Shown one piece after another: positions 16,837 through 26,819 of a DNA stretch of 43,534 nucleotides. The notes under the pieces were generated by a model. It had not been told where the DNA came from, did no database searches, and was given only the letters and a program-made list of their open reading frames with translations. The stretch is taken from positions 1-43,534 of the forward strand of contig NZ_JARXXA010000025.1 of the NCBI RefSeq assembly GCF_029892785.1, in the 5' to 3' direction. Position 1 is the first letter of the stretch. Every line of letters begins with the position of its first letter. This stretch comes from Parabacteroides sp. PH5-46 (lineage in GTDB: Bacteria; Bacteroidota; Bacteroidia; Bacteroidales; Tannerellaceae). A program made the position numbers and the translations under genes.

Positions 16837-19800
16837 TTAGAATGTTACTTTCAGGTTAATACCATAGCTGCGTGTGGCAGGCAAGCCGAAGATGTCGAAA
16901 CCTTGCCAGGCATTATGAGTAGAAACAGACATCTCCGGATCGTGTGGAGAATCTTTGTACAGGAAGAACAGGTTACGTGCAATTAATGATACGCTCAGGT
17001 TCTTTGAAGGAGCAATCAGGTTGCGGAATGTATAGCCTAACGAAAGCTCTCTCAGGCGGAAGTTTGTTGCAGAATATACGTATTCACTTCCTGCTTTGTC
17101 TTTACCTCCTGTTGATTCGTAGAACTTCTGCGCGTCAATCTTGGTGCCGTTTCCTAAATCTACTCCGCCTTTGTCGCGTGCATCACCGGATACTTTTGAT
17201 ACACCGTAAGCATCCAGGTAGCTCTGCGTCATACCGATTGTATTACCGCCAATTTTTCCGTCAAAAAGGAAGTAGAAAGAGAAATCTTTGTATGAAATGT
17301 TATTGCCCCAGCTTAGCTGCCATTTAGCATTTACATTGCCTAAATAGTTGCTGTTGCTGTCGCTTAATTTGGGGTTTCCGTCTTCATTCAGCAGGATAAC
17401 GCCCTTGTCATCTCTTTCAAGGATGCGCCCGTAGATATCACCGTATGAACCTCCTTCTTTCAGCATGAAGCGGAAGCCGGCTCCACTACCTAGCTGTACT
17501 CCGTCAGACAAGCGGTCGTCTAGCTTTTTAATCTTGTTGTCATTGTACGAAATGTTGAAATCCGTACGCCAGCTCCAATCATTATTAATGTCGAAACGAT
17601 AGCTGGCAGATGCTTCGAAACCGGTATTCTGGATGTCTCCGGCATTGATATAATAGTTATCATATCCGCTGGCCAACGGAGCAGAGATCTGGAAATACTG
17701 GTTCTTGTTATTTGTCTTATAATACGTGAAATCCAGGTTGAATCGGTTTTCCAACATAGTCAGGTCAAAACCAAATTCCATAGAATGCATCTTTTCAGGC
17801 TTCATTTCCGTAAACGGCGCTTTCGTATTCGGCTCTAATGAACCTAAGTTGACACCGTCCAGCGGATGGGTAATATATGCAGGAACGTCGTTACCTACAA
17901 TACTGTACGAACCACGAAGCTTCAATAGGTTTACCAAGTCGCCCATCGGGATCATTTCGCTCAACAAAGCGGTTAGACCAACTGCCGGGTAGAAGTAAGA
18001 CATATTGTTTGTGTAAGCCAGGGCCGACGACCAGTCGTTACGTCCGGTTACATCTACGTAGATCATTCCGTTGTATCCGAATTGCGCTGTTCCGAACACA
18101 GAGTTCAAGCGTTTTCTCGGGCTTTCGGTTCTTTCGTTACCATTACCCCTGATGTTTTCAGGAACAAAGTAGTTAGGTTGATCCAAGCCGAATTTATTAC
18201 TGTCTATTATAGAACGGATTGTTTTTGTATCCATGAAGCTGCTACCTACAGACGCATTTACTTCCCAGACATCATTGAATGTTTTGCTGAAGTTCAGCAT
18301 GATATCGCCATAGAACTGTTTGGGATCGAAGGTTTCTACCCTGTAACGTCCGTTACCACCCGGTGCCCATGTCTCGGTTGTTGTGGCATGCCATTTACGA
18401 TCAAACTTATCTTTAGCATTATCGATGCTCAAGCGTCCCTGGATATTGAGGTAATCAGTGATTTTCAGATTAGCAGAAGCCGAAGCCATGATGCGGTCGC
18501 GCTTCTCTGTTGCTTTATTGCGATTCAGCACCCAGTAAGGGTTAGAGGTGAAGTCGTTCAGAGAAGTGTACCAGTTTTGTGCGTAGATATTGCGTCCTCC
18601 ATCAAACGCCTCGAAGTTGTTTTTGTAATGGTTGAAGTCTCCATTTGCCGGGAAGGTATATACACCTGTCAAAGGATTGATATATGTTCCCCCGTGCGGA
18701 CGGTTGTTGGCTTTCTGAGTAATATAAGAGATAGAAGCATCTACCGACAGCCTGTCTCCGAATAATTTGAATGATTGACGAGCCGTCATGTTATGACGTT
18801 GGAAGTCATTTGTCGGCATAATGCCCAAAGAGGTCGTGTTTGCATATGACAGGAAACTCTGTGTCTTCTCGGTTCCTCCGTTAATTGCAACAGAATTGAT
18901 ATACGTAGAACCTGTGCGGAAAAAGTCGTTCACGCGATCCTTGCCCAAAGCTTCTCCGGATATTTTCTCTCCCCAGCTTTTCTCACTCAGTTGATTACCC
19001 GTTTTAATTGCTCCGTAAGAGGTTTGCAATTTAGGAGCGCTTAGCGGAGTTTCCAACGTAATGTTAGACGAAAAGTCTACGCGTGCGGCTCCTTCACGTC
19101 CTTTCTTGGTAGTAACCATGATAACGCCATTGGCAGCCATACTACCATATAAAGCAGCTGCCGAAGCACCTTTCAATACGTTCATGCTGGCAATGTCGTC
19201 GGGGTTGAGGTTTGATAAAGCATCACCTCCGTCGCGGCCTTCGTACTCACCTTCCAACTGGCTGGTTTGAGGGTTGTTCATCGGAACTCCGTCGATTACG
19301 ATAAGCGGCTGGTTGTTTCCCCAAGCTGATTTGTTACCGCGAAGCAGAATCTTTGAAGATCCGCCGGCACCGGTAGCGTTAGGCGTAATTACTAATCCGG
19401 CAGCTTTACCTTGCAGCGAGTTAATCATGTTGGCGTCCTTTGCCCTTGTCAGCTCGTTCCCTGCCAGCTGTTGGGTGGCATACGTCAAACTCTTGGCTTT
19501 ACGTTCGATACCCATAGCGGTAACCACTACTTCGTTAATCTTTTGTGAGTCGGAAGACATATCAACATTGATTACCGTTCGGTTTCCTACTATTTCTTCA
19601 ACAGTAGTCATCCCTAAATAAGAAAATTGTAATACATCATTCTCATTGGTTTCCAATGAGTAATTCCCGTCAAGATCGGTCACTGTACCGTTTGTTGTTC
19701 CTTTTATAACAACATTTGCTCCAATTAATGGCATGTTGACATCTTTATCCATGACAACTCCACTAACTTTCTTTTGTGCCCATAAAGCACTTGTACATGT

Positions 19801-19842
19801 TCCGATACAGAACAGTACAAATAAGACCAAGTACCTTCTCAT
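16837..19842 (-). CDS. SusC/RagA-like TonB-dependent outer-membrane transporter
   Basis: The 1001-residue protein has a signal peptide (about residues 1-22), a carboxypeptidase-like domain (VSGVVMDKDVNMPLIGANV ... GTVTDLDGNYSL, residues about 25-100), the plug domain with the SusC-specific LQGKAAGLVI and the ILLRGNKS and PLIVIDGVPM segments (about 110-235), and a long beta-barrel ending in YGINLKVTF with the terminal phenylalanine. It imports the ligand captured by SusD using TonB energy. The pair stands alone: no ECF sigma/anti-sigma pair and no hybrid two-component regulator is next to it. Length is typical. Confidence 0.95.
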   Translation of the reverse strand: MRRYLVLFVLFCIGTCTSALWAQKKVSGVVMDKDVNMPLIGANVVIKGTTNGTVTDLDGNYSLETNENDVLQFSYLGMTTVEEIVGNRTVINVDMSSDSQKINEVVVTAMGIERKAKSLTYATQQLAGNELTRAKDANMINSLQGKAAGLVITPNATGAGGSSKILLRGNKSAWGNNQPLIVIDGVPMNNPQTSQLEGEYEGRDGGDALSNLNPDDIASMNVLKGASAAALYGSMAANGVIMVTTKKGREGAARVDFSSNITLETPLSAPKLQTSYGAIKTGNQLSEKSWGEKISGEALGKDRVNDFFRTGSTYINSVAINGGTEKTQSFLSYANTTSLGIMPTNDFQRHNMTARQSFKLFGDRLSVDASISYITQKANNRPHGGTYINPLTGVYTFPANGDFNHYKNNFEAFDGGRNIYAQNWYTSLNDFTSNPYWVLNRNKATEKRDRIMASASANLKITDYLNIQGRLSIDNAKDKFDRKWHATTTETWAPGGNGRYRVETFDPKQFYGDIMLNFSKTFNDVWEVNASVGSSFMDTKTIRSIIDSNKFGLDQPNYFVPENIRGNGNERTESPRKRLNSVFGTAQFGYNGMIYVDVTGRNDWSSALAYTNNMSYFYPAVGLTALLSEMIPMGDLVNLLKLRGSYSIVGNDVPAYITHPLDGVNLGSLEPNTKAPFTEMKPEKMHSMEFGFDLTMLENRFNLDFTYYKTNNKNQYFQISAPLASGYDNYYINAGDIQNTGFEASASYRFDINNDWSWRTDFNISYNDNKIKKLDDRLSDGVQLGSGAGFRFMLKEGGSYGDIYGRILERDDKGVILLNEDGNPKLSDSNSNYLGNVNAKWQLSWGNNISYKDFSFYFLFDGKIGGNTIGMTQSYLDAYGVSKVSGDARDKGGVDLGNGTKIDAQKFYESTGGKDKAGSEYVYSATNFRLRELSLGYTFRNLIAPSKNLSVSLIARNLFFLYKDSPHDPEMSVSTHNAWQGFDIFGLPATRSYGINLKVTF

Positions 19843-19988
19843 AAAATTAGAAATTTAGGTAAGTTTAATACATTAATGAAAATAGTTGAATACATATTAG
19901 TATATGTTTAGATTTAGTTATTGTATAAATAGACATAAGTTGCGCAATTAATTTTAACAAAACTTTGTAACGGGGCTAAGTTATTTTG

Positions 19989-19996
19989 CAAATATA
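19989..19996 (-). promoter_or_regulatory. Candidate -7 element of susC
   Basis: On the minus strand this reads TATATTTG followed by C, a full -7 match. No TTTG is found at the expected -33 position. Confidence 0.35.
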
Positions 19997-20152
19997 TAGA
20001 CAAAAATCCATAATACGAGTAATATTATGAAAAAATAATGCATGATAATTGTAAATATGACAAATGCTTCATTGTTTACATATTGTCTATTTTTTATTTT
20101 CATTCTGTTGTTCTCCTAAATAAACACATACGCTTAATACATTTATAATTCT

Positions 20153-20160
20153 TACCTTTG
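20153..20160 (+). promoter_or_regulatory. -7 element of dgt
   Basis: TACCTTTG matches the consensus fully and lies 19 bases before the ATG at 20180. A -33 box is not clear. Confidence 0.5.
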
Positions 20161-20179
20161 TATAAATAAAATATTGAAT

Positions 20180-21505
20180 ATGAATTGGGCACAACTTCTT
20201 TCGGGGAAACGTTTGGGAATGGAAGACTATCATGAACGTAAGCATGAACGTACAGATTTCCAGCGTGATTATGATCGCTTAATATTCTCGTCACCTTTCC
20301 GGCGCTTGCAGAACAAAACGCAGGTATTTCCGCTGCCGGGCAGTATTTTTGTTCATAACCGTTTGACACATAGTTTGGAAGTATCCTGTGTTGGACGTTC
20401 TTTAGGGAATAATGTCACCAAAGGGTTGATGAAGAAATATCCGGGAGAAGAAATTAGCTTTCAGGAAATAGGTTCTATTGTGTCTGCTGCCTGTCTGGCG
20501 CATGATATGGGCAATCCCCCTTTCGGACATTCCGGAGAACGGGCAATCTCCGGTTATTTTTCGGAAGGAAACGGAAAAGAGCTGGAAGCACAAGTACGCG
20601 AAGAAGGCGGGCGTTGGGAGGATTTCCTACACTTCGAGGGAAATGCCAATGCAATGCGCTTGCTCACCCATCAGTTTATAGGGAGAAGAAAAGGTGGTTT
20701 TGCCCTGACGTATTGTACACTTGCTTCTATTGTCAAATATCCTTATTCCTCTGTCTTGTCGGAAAAAGGGGGGAAATTCGGCTTTTTTCAGTCGGAAGAA
20801 GAAACCTATCACCGGATAGCAACTGAACTGGGAATACAGGTGCGCGACGCAGAGCCGGTACGCTATATCCGTTATCCCTTGGTTTACCTGGTAGAAGCAG
20901 CAGATGATATCTGTTACCAAGTGATGGATATTGAAGATGCCCACAAGCTAAGGATACTTACCAGCGAAGAGACTATCGGTCTTTTGCTTGGCTTCTTTGA
21001 AGGTGACAAGCTGAATCGTATCAATGAAGTGATGCATAAAGTAGACGATATAAACGAACAGATCGCCTATTTGCGCTCAGGTATTATCGGTTTACTGGTG
21101 GATGAATGTTCACGGGTCTTTCTGGAAAATGAAGAACAGATACTCAACGGAACGTTCAAGAGTACCTTGATTGAAGAAATCAACGATCATGCCAAACAGG
21201 CATATAAAGCGTGTTCCAAAGTAGCTTACACTAAAATATATCGCGCCAAAGAAGTACTGGATATAGAACTGGCTGGTTTCCATATATTCAGTCAATTGAT
21301 CGATAGCTTCACAGATGCTGTTATCAATCCCGGAAGCGCATACAGCCGTTTATTGTTGCAGCGTGTGCCTGAACAGTACGATACCAATGCTCCTACCACT
21401 TACGGCAAAATTCAATGTGTGTTGGATTATATATCCGGTATGACGGATATTTACGCCTTGGATATTTATCGTAAAATTACAGGAATGAGTCTTCCTGCAG
21501 TGTAA
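20180..21505 (+). CDS. dgt: Deoxyguanosinetriphosphate triphosphohydrolase-like protein
   Basis: This 441-residue HD-superfamily enzyme splits dNTPs, classically dGTP, into nucleoside and triphosphate. It shows the family's N-terminal FQRDYDRLIFSSPFRRLQNKTQV, the first metal histidine in HNRLTHSLEV, and the HD pair in AHDMGNPPFGHSGE, followed by VEAADDICYQVMDIED with the last metal aspartate. I chose the ATG at 20180 because translation from it begins MNWAQLLS, and it fits the -7 element; an upstream TTG would add two residues. It converges on rsgA, with only 4 bases between the two stop codons, so the transcripts must overlap. Confidence 0.93.
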   Translation: MNWAQLLSGKRLGMEDYHERKHERTDFQRDYDRLIFSSPFRRLQNKTQVFPLPGSIFVHNRLTHSLEVSCVGRSLGNNVTKGLMKKYPGEEISFQEIGSIVSAACLAHDMGNPPFGHSGERAISGYFSEGNGKELEAQVREEGGRWEDFLHFEGNANAMRLLTHQFIGRRKGGFALTYCTLASIVKYPYSSVLSEKGGKFGFFQSEEETYHRIATELGIQVRDAEPVRYIRYPLVYLVEAADDICYQVMDIEDAHKLRILTSEETIGLLLGFFEGDKLNRINEVMHKVDDINEQIAYLRSGIIGLLVDECSRVFLENEEQILNGTFKSTLIEEINDHAKQAYKACSKVAYTKIYRAKEVLDIELAGFHIFSQLIDSFTDAVINPGSAYSRLLLQRVPEQYDTNAPTTYGKIQCVLDYISGMTDIYALDIYRKITGMSLPAV

Positions 21506-21509
21506 GGAG

Positions 21510-22442
21510 TTAGTATTCTTCCCGGTATTTACTTTCTTCCCGGTCTTTCAATATGCTCAGATAGCTTTTATAGCGGGATGGACTGATTTGCTCCTCACTG
21601 ACAGCTTTCAGTACGGCACAGCCCGGCTCGTGACGGTGTGTGCAGTTCCCGAAGCGACAATTCTCCGACACTGAAAATATCTCCGGAAAGTAGTGAGATA
21701 TTTCGGCATCTTCCATCTCGATTGTGCCGAACCCTTTAATCCCTGGGGTATCAATCAGATATCCACCTTCGGGCAAAACAATCATCTCGGAAAAGGTAGT
21801 GGTATGAACCCCTTTGTTATGGTATTCTGAAATATTCCCGGTTCTCAGGTTTACACCGGGTACCAGTTTGTTGATAATCGTAGACTTCCCTACTCCCGAG
21901 TGGCCGGAGAGCAGAGTGATCTTATCCTTTAGCTCTATCTTTAACTCTTCCATCCCTTCGCCGCTTTTGGCGCATAGCTTGGAGCAAGGATAACCAATTC
22001 CGGTATATAACTTGATGAGGGCTTCCATAGCCTCTTTATCGGCCCCATGAAACCGGTCTATTTTGTTGAAAACCAGTTTCACGGGAACGCTATATGCTTC
22101 GGCGGTAGCCAGAAAACGGTCGATAAAGACGGTAGTAGTAATGGGATAATTAACCGTCACGATCAGCATAGCCTGATCTAAGTTGGCGGCAATAATGTGG
22201 GACTGTTTAGATAGGTTGGAAGCTCTCCGGATGATATAGTTTTTCCGGTCTTCTATCTCGGTAATAAAGGCTGTACCTTCCGGATTGATATCAATTTGCA
22301 CCCGGTCTCCTACAGCTACAGGATTGGTGCTGCGTATGTCGCGCAGACGAAAATTCCCTTTTATCTTACTTTCAATATCACGCCCATCATCCGTATGGAC
22401 AGTATACCAACTCCCTGTGTTTTTTACTACTAAGCCCTTCAC
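21510..22442 (-). CDS. rsgA: Small-subunit ribosome biogenesis GTPase
   Basis: The 310-residue protein is a circularly permuted GTPase that checks late 30S maturation. An OB-fold fills residues about 1-70. The GTPase motifs come in permuted order: NKIDRF (G4), then the P-loop GHSGVGKST (G1), then DTPGIKGFG (G3). A C-terminal zinc finger follows, with its ligands in [14 protein letters not shown]. Its start lies 5 bases after the frr stop, so frr and rsgA share a transcript. All key residues are present. Confidence 0.96.
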   Translation of the reverse strand: MKGLVVKNTGSWYTVHTDDGRDIESKIKGNFRLRDIRSTNPVAVGDRVQIDINPEGTAFITEIEDRKNYIIRRASNLSKQSHIIAANLDQAMLIVTVNYPITTTVFIDRFLATAEAYSVPVKLVFNKIDRFHGADKEAMEALIKLYTGIGYPCSKLCAKSGEGMEELKIELKDKITLLSGHSGVGKSTIINKLVPGVNLRTGNISEYHNKGVHTTTFSEMIVLPEGGYLIDTPGIKGFGTIEMEDAEISHYFPEIFSVSENCRFGNCTHRHEPGCAVLKAVSEEQISPSRYKSYLSILKDREESKYREEY

Positions 22443-22447
22443 CTAAA

Positions 22448-23008
22448 TTAAACTGTCATTATTTCTTTTTCTTTTGCGGCGTACAGTTCGTCTACTTTTT
22501 TGATGAATTTGTCGTGTATCTTTTGTACTTCGGCTTCAGCATCTTTTTCTACGTCTTCGGGAACTCCGTCTTTGATACTTTTCTTTAGTTGCTCAATGGC
22601 ATCGCGACGAGCATTACGGACACTGATTTTAGCATTTTCAGCCTCTTGCTTGGACTGCTTAGCCAAAGCGCGGCGACGTTCTTCCGTAAGCGGAGGAATA
22701 CCCAGACGAATTACCTCACCGTTATTTTCAGGGGTAATACCTACATCGGAGTCCATAATTGCTTTCTCAATGTCTTTCATCAGCGGCTTTTCCCAAGGTG
22801 TGATAAGGATTGTTTTCGCATCCGGGGTTGTCACTGTCGCTACATTTGTAAGAGGCACTATGCTCCCATAATAAGGTACTTTTACTCCGTCAAGGATCTT
22901 CGGATTAGCCTTTCCGGCACGGATATGTGCCAGTTGTTCATCCAGATGACCGATAGAGTCATTCATTCTTTGCTCTGCGCTTTGTATAAATTGTTTTGTA
23001 TCTACCAT
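22448..23008 (-). CDS. frr: Ribosome recycling factor
   Basis: This 186-residue protein splits post-termination ribosomes together with EF-G. It has the typical three-helix bundle and two-layer domain, with the conserved [16 protein letters not shown] start, the domain II strand [16 protein letters not shown] and the helix [12 protein letters not shown]. Length is normal. It has its own well-formed promoter (23038-23068) and leads into rsgA. Confidence 0.97.
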   Translation of the reverse strand: MVDTKQFIQSAEQRMNDSIGHLDEQLAHIRAGKANPKILDGVKVPYYGSIVPLTNVATVTTPDAKTILITPWEKPLMKDIEKAIMDSDVGITPENNGEVIRLGIPPLTEERRRALAKQSKQEAENAKISVRNARRDAIEQLKKSIKDGVPEDVEKDAEAEVQKIHDKFIKKVDELYAAKEKEIMTV

Positions 23009-23037
23009 ATTTAAATTGTTTATTGGTTAACAGTAAA

Positions 23038-23068
23038 CAAAAATAGTAAAGATTTCCAACTTTGCAAA
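23038..23068 (-). promoter_or_regulatory. Promoter of the frr-rsgA operon
   Basis: On the minus strand, TTTG at 23068-23065 and TATTTTTG at 23045-23038 match the -33 and -7 elements, with a spacer of exactly 19 bases. This is the best-formed promoter in the window. The leader would be about 20-25 bases. The 22-bp palindromic array B begins 24 bases upstream of the -33 box. Confidence 0.7.
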
Positions 23069-23092
23069 CATGCTTGTCTGGCTAAAGCTTCA

Positions 23093-23202
23093 ACGGAAAG
23101 AAAAAATTTCATCGGCATGAGAAAAAATTCTCACCTGCATGAGAAAAGATTCTCATCCGGTTGAGAAAAAGTTCTCATCCAAATGAAAAAAATCTTTTTT
23201 TG
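23093..23202. repeat. 22-bp-period palindromic array B
   Basis: Five 22-bp units follow each other without gaps (starting 23093, 23115, 23137, 23159 and 23181). The three central ones fit nnnTGAGAAnnnnTTCTCAnCy, that is, an inverted repeat around a 4-bp centre (aaaa, aaga, aaag). The outer two are degenerate. The array lies between the divergent frr and glycosidase genes. Confidence 0.85.
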
Positions 23203-23294
23203 CATGATCTTTGAAAGGTTTTGAATGAATAGTGAAAGGCGGATTTCCCCTGATTTTCTTTCTTTGTGGGATGATCTTAATACCATTTTGAAAC

Positions 23295-26200
23295 ATGAAA
23301 AAAGCCTTTCTATTGTTTATCTTGCTTGTCGGTATTTTTAGTGCCTGCAACACCTTTGTCGATTATTTCGAGCCTGCGGAAAGGAGCAGATTACGTGCTC
23401 CGGCCTACCCTTTGGTAATGATGGATCCTTATATAAATGCCTGGTCGTTTAAGAGTAGGTTGAATACGGATGTTGTGAGGCATTGGACGGGACAGCGGCA
23501 TGCCCTTTTAGGTGGTTTGCGTGTAGATGGAACTTCATACCGCTTTATGGGAGTAGAGGACTATTCGCTGAAAACGATTCTTCCGACAGCCGCTTCGGAA
23601 AAATGGGAAGCTGTTTATACCGAAAAAGAACCGGGAGCTGATTGGATGGAGAATGATTTTAACGATGCCTCGTGGAAAAAAGGAAAAGCTGCTTTTGGTA
23701 CAGAGGGAATGAAGCATCTTTCCACCCTTTGGGAAAGCAAGGATATCTGGATACGCCGTACATTTGAGTTATCGCAGGATTTAGCAGGGGAAAGAATCTT
23801 TCTGGAGTATTCTCATGACGACATTTTTGAGTTGTATATCAATGGTATTGAGGTTGTAAACACGGATTACTCGTGGAACGATAATGTTTTGCTGATACTC
23901 CCTTCACGCGTGAAGGCTTCTTTGAAAACCGGGAAAAACGTGATAGCGATGCATGTGCATAACCAAACCGGAGGAGGCTATGCCGATTGCGGCCTTTATG
24001 TAAAGGAGGAGGTAGGAAGTTCGTGTCATACGCTGGCTATTCAGAAATCGGTACAGGTGCTTCCTACTCAGACATATTATACCTTCATTTGTGGGCCTGT
24101 AGAGTTGGATTTGGTATTTACTTCCCCCTTGCTTTTAGACGATCTGAACCTGATGTCTACCCCTGTTAATTACATATCCTACCGGGTCCGGTCGATAGAT
24201 GATAAACCACATGATACGCAACTATATATTGAAGCATCTCATGAGTGGGCTACCAATACCCCGGAGCAGGAGGTAAAAACCTCTGTTTATCAGGGAGACG
24301 AAGGCTCTAAACTGACCTATGCCAAGGTTGGAACCGTTGCACAACCCATTCTTCAGAAAAAAGGGGATAACGTACGGATAGACTGGGGGTACTTCTATCT
24401 TGCCTCGGAAAAAAAGGCGGATGTAGACATCAATATCGGAGAATACCATTGGATTAAAAGGCGTTTTGTGGAGGAAGGTTTTGTTCACTCGGCCAGCACA
24501 GACAGTGACAATAAAGAGGATAATCCTACCGTTTTGGGCTATTGCCGCGAACTGGGGAGTGTCCGTTCGCCCAAGGAAGGCTTTGTTATGCTTGCCTATG
24601 ACGACCTTTACTCTATCCAGTATTTCCAGGACAATCGCCCGGCCTATTGGAAACAGAATGGGGAAGTAGACATCATACAGGCATTAGAAGCGGCCAACAA
24701 AAACTATCATAAGGTGATGAGGCGTTGTGCTGAGTTTGATACTCAGATGATGGAGGATGCGCGAAGAGTAGGCGGAGAAGAATATGCCGAACTATGTGCC
24801 CTGGCCTATCGTCAGGCAGTAGCCGCTCATAAGTTGGTAGAAGATAAAGAAGGCAATTTGTTATTCCTGTCGAAAGAGAATTTCAGCAACGGATCCATCG
24901 GAACTGTAGACATTACATATCCCTCCTCTCCTTTGTTTTTAATCTATAATCCTGAACTACTGAAAGGGATGATGAATCCTATCTTTTATTACAGCGAAAG
25001 CGGAAAGTGGAATAAGCCTTTTCCGGCGCACGACGTGGGAACCTATCCGATAGCTAACGGGCAAACCTATGGTGGGGATATGCCGATAGAAGAATCAGGC
25101 AATATGCTTATTCTGACAACAGCTCTCGCTTTAGTAGAAGGAAATGCCGATTATGCCAAACAGCATTGGGCCTCATTGACAACTTGGGCTAACTATCTGT
25201 TGAAAGAAGGACTTGACCCCGAAAATCAACTATGCACAGACGACTTTGCCGGGCATTTTGCTCATAATGCCAATCTATCTGTTAAAGCCATTATGGGGAT
25301 TGCCGGATATGGCAAACTGGCTGATATGCTGGGAAACAAAGAAACTGCTCAGAAATATATCGGAGCGGCTCGGAGAATGGCTGCTGAATGGGTCAGGATG
25401 GCCGATGATGGCGACCATTTCCGCCTGACCTTTGACCAACCTGCTACCTGGAGCCAGAAATACAATCTGATATGGGATAAGCTGTTCGGAATGAATATCT
25501 TCCCGGAAGATGTAGCCATGAAAGAAGTCTCCTATTATGTAACCAAGCAACAAAAATACGGCCTGCCATTAGACAGCCGGAAAACGTATACAAAGAGCGA
25601 CTGGATTATGTGGAGCGCTTGTCTGGCCGATAATCCGCAAGACTTTTACACCCTGATCTCTCCGGTGTATAAATATGTGAATGAGACAGCTTCGAGGATA
25701 CCATTAAGCGATTGGCACGAAACAACAACCGGTGAATCCGTCGGTTTCCGTGCCCGCTCGGTAGTGGGAGGTTATTTCATGAAGATGTTGGAAGACAAGA
25801 TGATGAGAGCTAAAACCTTTTCGTACGGAAAGAAACCTGAGCAAAAAGCAGCTCCTTTAGTGAAACGACAAAAAACATACCGGAATCCGGTGATAGACTA
25901 TAGCCTTCCCGATCCTACTATTATACGGGCAAAAGACGGTTACTTCTATCTGTATGCAACAGAAGATATCCGGAATACGCCGATCCACCGTTCGGCTAAT
26001 TTGATAGACTGGGAGTTTGTAGGAACTGCTTTTACAGACAATACCCGCCCCTCGTTTGAGCCTAAGGGAGGCTTGTGGGCGCCGGATATCAATTATATCA
26101 ACGGCAAGTATGTGTTGTATTACTCTATGTCGGTCTGGGGAGGCGAGTGGACATGCGGGGTAGGCGTTGCCGTGTCTGATACTCCGGAAGGGCCTTTCAT

Positions 26201-26786
26201 AGATAAAGGAGCCTTGTTCAGGAGTAACACCATACAGGTACAAAACTCGATTGATCAGTTCTATATAGAAGACGGAGGCAAGAAATACCTTTTCTGGGGT
26301 AGCTTCCGGGGCATTTATGCCATTGAACTGTCTGACGATGGGCTCTCCGTCAAAGAAGGGGCAGAAAAAAGACAAATAGCAGGTACGGCTTACGAAGGAG
26401 TGTATATCCACAAACGGGATGGATACTATTATCTGTTTGCTTCTATCGGCTCGTGCTGCGAAGGAATAAACAGTACCTATACAACGGTAGTTGGCCGTTC
26501 GGAAAAGCTGTTTGGCCCCTATATGGACAAAGAGGGCCAACTAATGTTTGACAATCATCACGAGGTACTGATACAAGGAAATAACCGCTTTGTAGGTACG
26601 GGGCACAACTCAGAAATAGTATCGGACGACGAAGGCAATGACTGGATATTCTACCATGCCATAGATAAAGAAAACCCGGCAGGACGTGTACTGATGATGG
26701 ATCAGGTTCTGTGGAAAGACGGCTGGCCGCAAGTGAAGGGTAATGCCCCCTCATTGGATGCGAAAGCACCTGTATTTAAGCAATAA
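23295..26786 (+). CDS. Lipoprotein fusing a glutaminase-A-like (DUF4964/DUF5127/DUF4965/DUF1793) region and a GH43 domain
   Basis: The 1163-residue protein starts with a lipoprotein signal (lipobox FSAC, cysteine 18). Residues about 30-835 look like the fungal-glutaminase-A-type family seen in Bacteroidetes: APAYPLVMMDPYINAWS, HWTGQRHALLGGLRVDG, a beta-sandwich insert with ELYINGIEV, and the helical domain around DDFAGHFAHNANLSVKAIMGI and GLPLDSRKTYTKSDWIMW. Residues about 858-1163 are a GH43-type five-bladed propeller: YRNPVIDYSLPDPTII supplies the catalytic Asp (about residue 870), and AYEGVYI supplies the Glu (about 1034). The two parts usually occur as separate proteins. The N-terminal substrate is unclear; GH43 enzymes mostly cut arabinosides, xylosides or galactosides. 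It heads the operon with the two GH2 genes. Confidence 0.85.
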   Translation: MKKAFLLFILLVGIFSACNTFVDYFEPAERSRLRAPAYPLVMMDPYINAWSFKSRLNTDVVRHWTGQRHALLGGLRVDGTSYRFMGVEDYSLKTILPTAASEKWEAVYTEKEPGADWMENDFNDASWKKGKAAFGTEGMKHLSTLWESKDIWIRRTFELSQDLAGERIFLEYSHDDIFELYINGIEVVNTDYSWNDNVLLILPSRVKASLKTGKNVIAMHVHNQTGGGYADCGLYVKEEVGSSCHTLAIQKSVQVLPTQTYYTFICGPVELDLVFTSPLLLDDLNLMSTPVNYISYRVRSIDDKPHDTQLYIEASHEWATNTPEQEVKTSVYQGDEGSKLTYAKVGTVAQPILQKKGDNVRIDWGYFYLASEKKADVDINIGEYHWIKRRFVEEGFVHSASTDSDNKEDNPTVLGYCRELGSVRSPKEGFVMLAYDDLYSIQYFQDNRPAYWKQNGEVDIIQALEAANKNYHKVMRRCAEFDTQMMEDARRVGGEEYAELCALAYRQAVAAHKLVEDKEGNLLFLSKENFSNGSIGTVDITYPSSPLFLIYNPELLKGMMNPIFYYSESGKWNKPFPAHDVGTYPIANGQTYGGDMPIEESGNMLILTTALALVEGNADYAKQHWASLTTWANYLLKEGLDPENQLCTDDFAGHFAHNANLSVKAIMGIAGYGKLADMLGNKETAQKYIGAARRMAAEWVRMADDGDHFRLTFDQPATWSQKYNLIWDKLFGMNIFPEDVAMKEVSYYVTKQQKYGLPLDSRKTYTKSDWIMWSACLADNPQDFYTLISPVYKYVNETASRIPLSDWHETTTGESVGFRARSVVGGYFMKMLEDKMMRAKTFSYGKKPEQKAAPLVKRQKTYRNPVIDYSLPDPTIIRAKDGYFYLYATEDIRNTPIHRSANLIDWEFVGTAFTDNTRPSFEPKGGLWAPDINYINGKYVLYYSMSVWGGEWTCGVGVAVSDTPEGPFIDKGALFRSNTIQVQNSIDQFYIEDGGKKYLFWGSFRGIYAIELSDDGLSVKEGAEKRQIAGTAYEGVYIHKRDGYYYLFASIGSCCEGINSTYTTVVGRSEKLFGPYMDKEGQLMFDNHHEVLIQGNNRFVGTGHNSEIVSDDEGNDWIFYHAIDKENPAGRVLMMDQVLWKDGWPQVKGNAPSLDAKAPVFKQ

Positions 26787-26819
26787 CATACTTTACAATA
26801 ATAATTAATTAAACGTATC

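Larger units (their letters stand above)
19843..20179. other. Divergent intergenic region between susC and dgt
   Basis: These 337 bases are very AT-rich and hold the upstream regions of susC (minus) and dgt (plus). Apart from the two -7 candidates noted separately, I see no strong hairpin, repeat or ORF. The susC leader would be about 140 bases long, which leaves room for post-transcriptional control. Confidence 0.6.

Noticed and set aside
18082-18765. 227-codon plus-strand frame opposite susC
   Set aside because: It lies opposite the susC barrel region and shows no recognisable domain or start context.
23093-23202. CRISPR-like array
   Set aside because: Units are 22 bp without distinct spacers, each unit is itself palindromic, and no cas genes are present. 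The same applies to arrays A and C.
25857-26540. 227-codon minus-strand frame opposite the GH43 domain
   Set aside because: It is antisense to a conserved propeller with intact catalytic residues.
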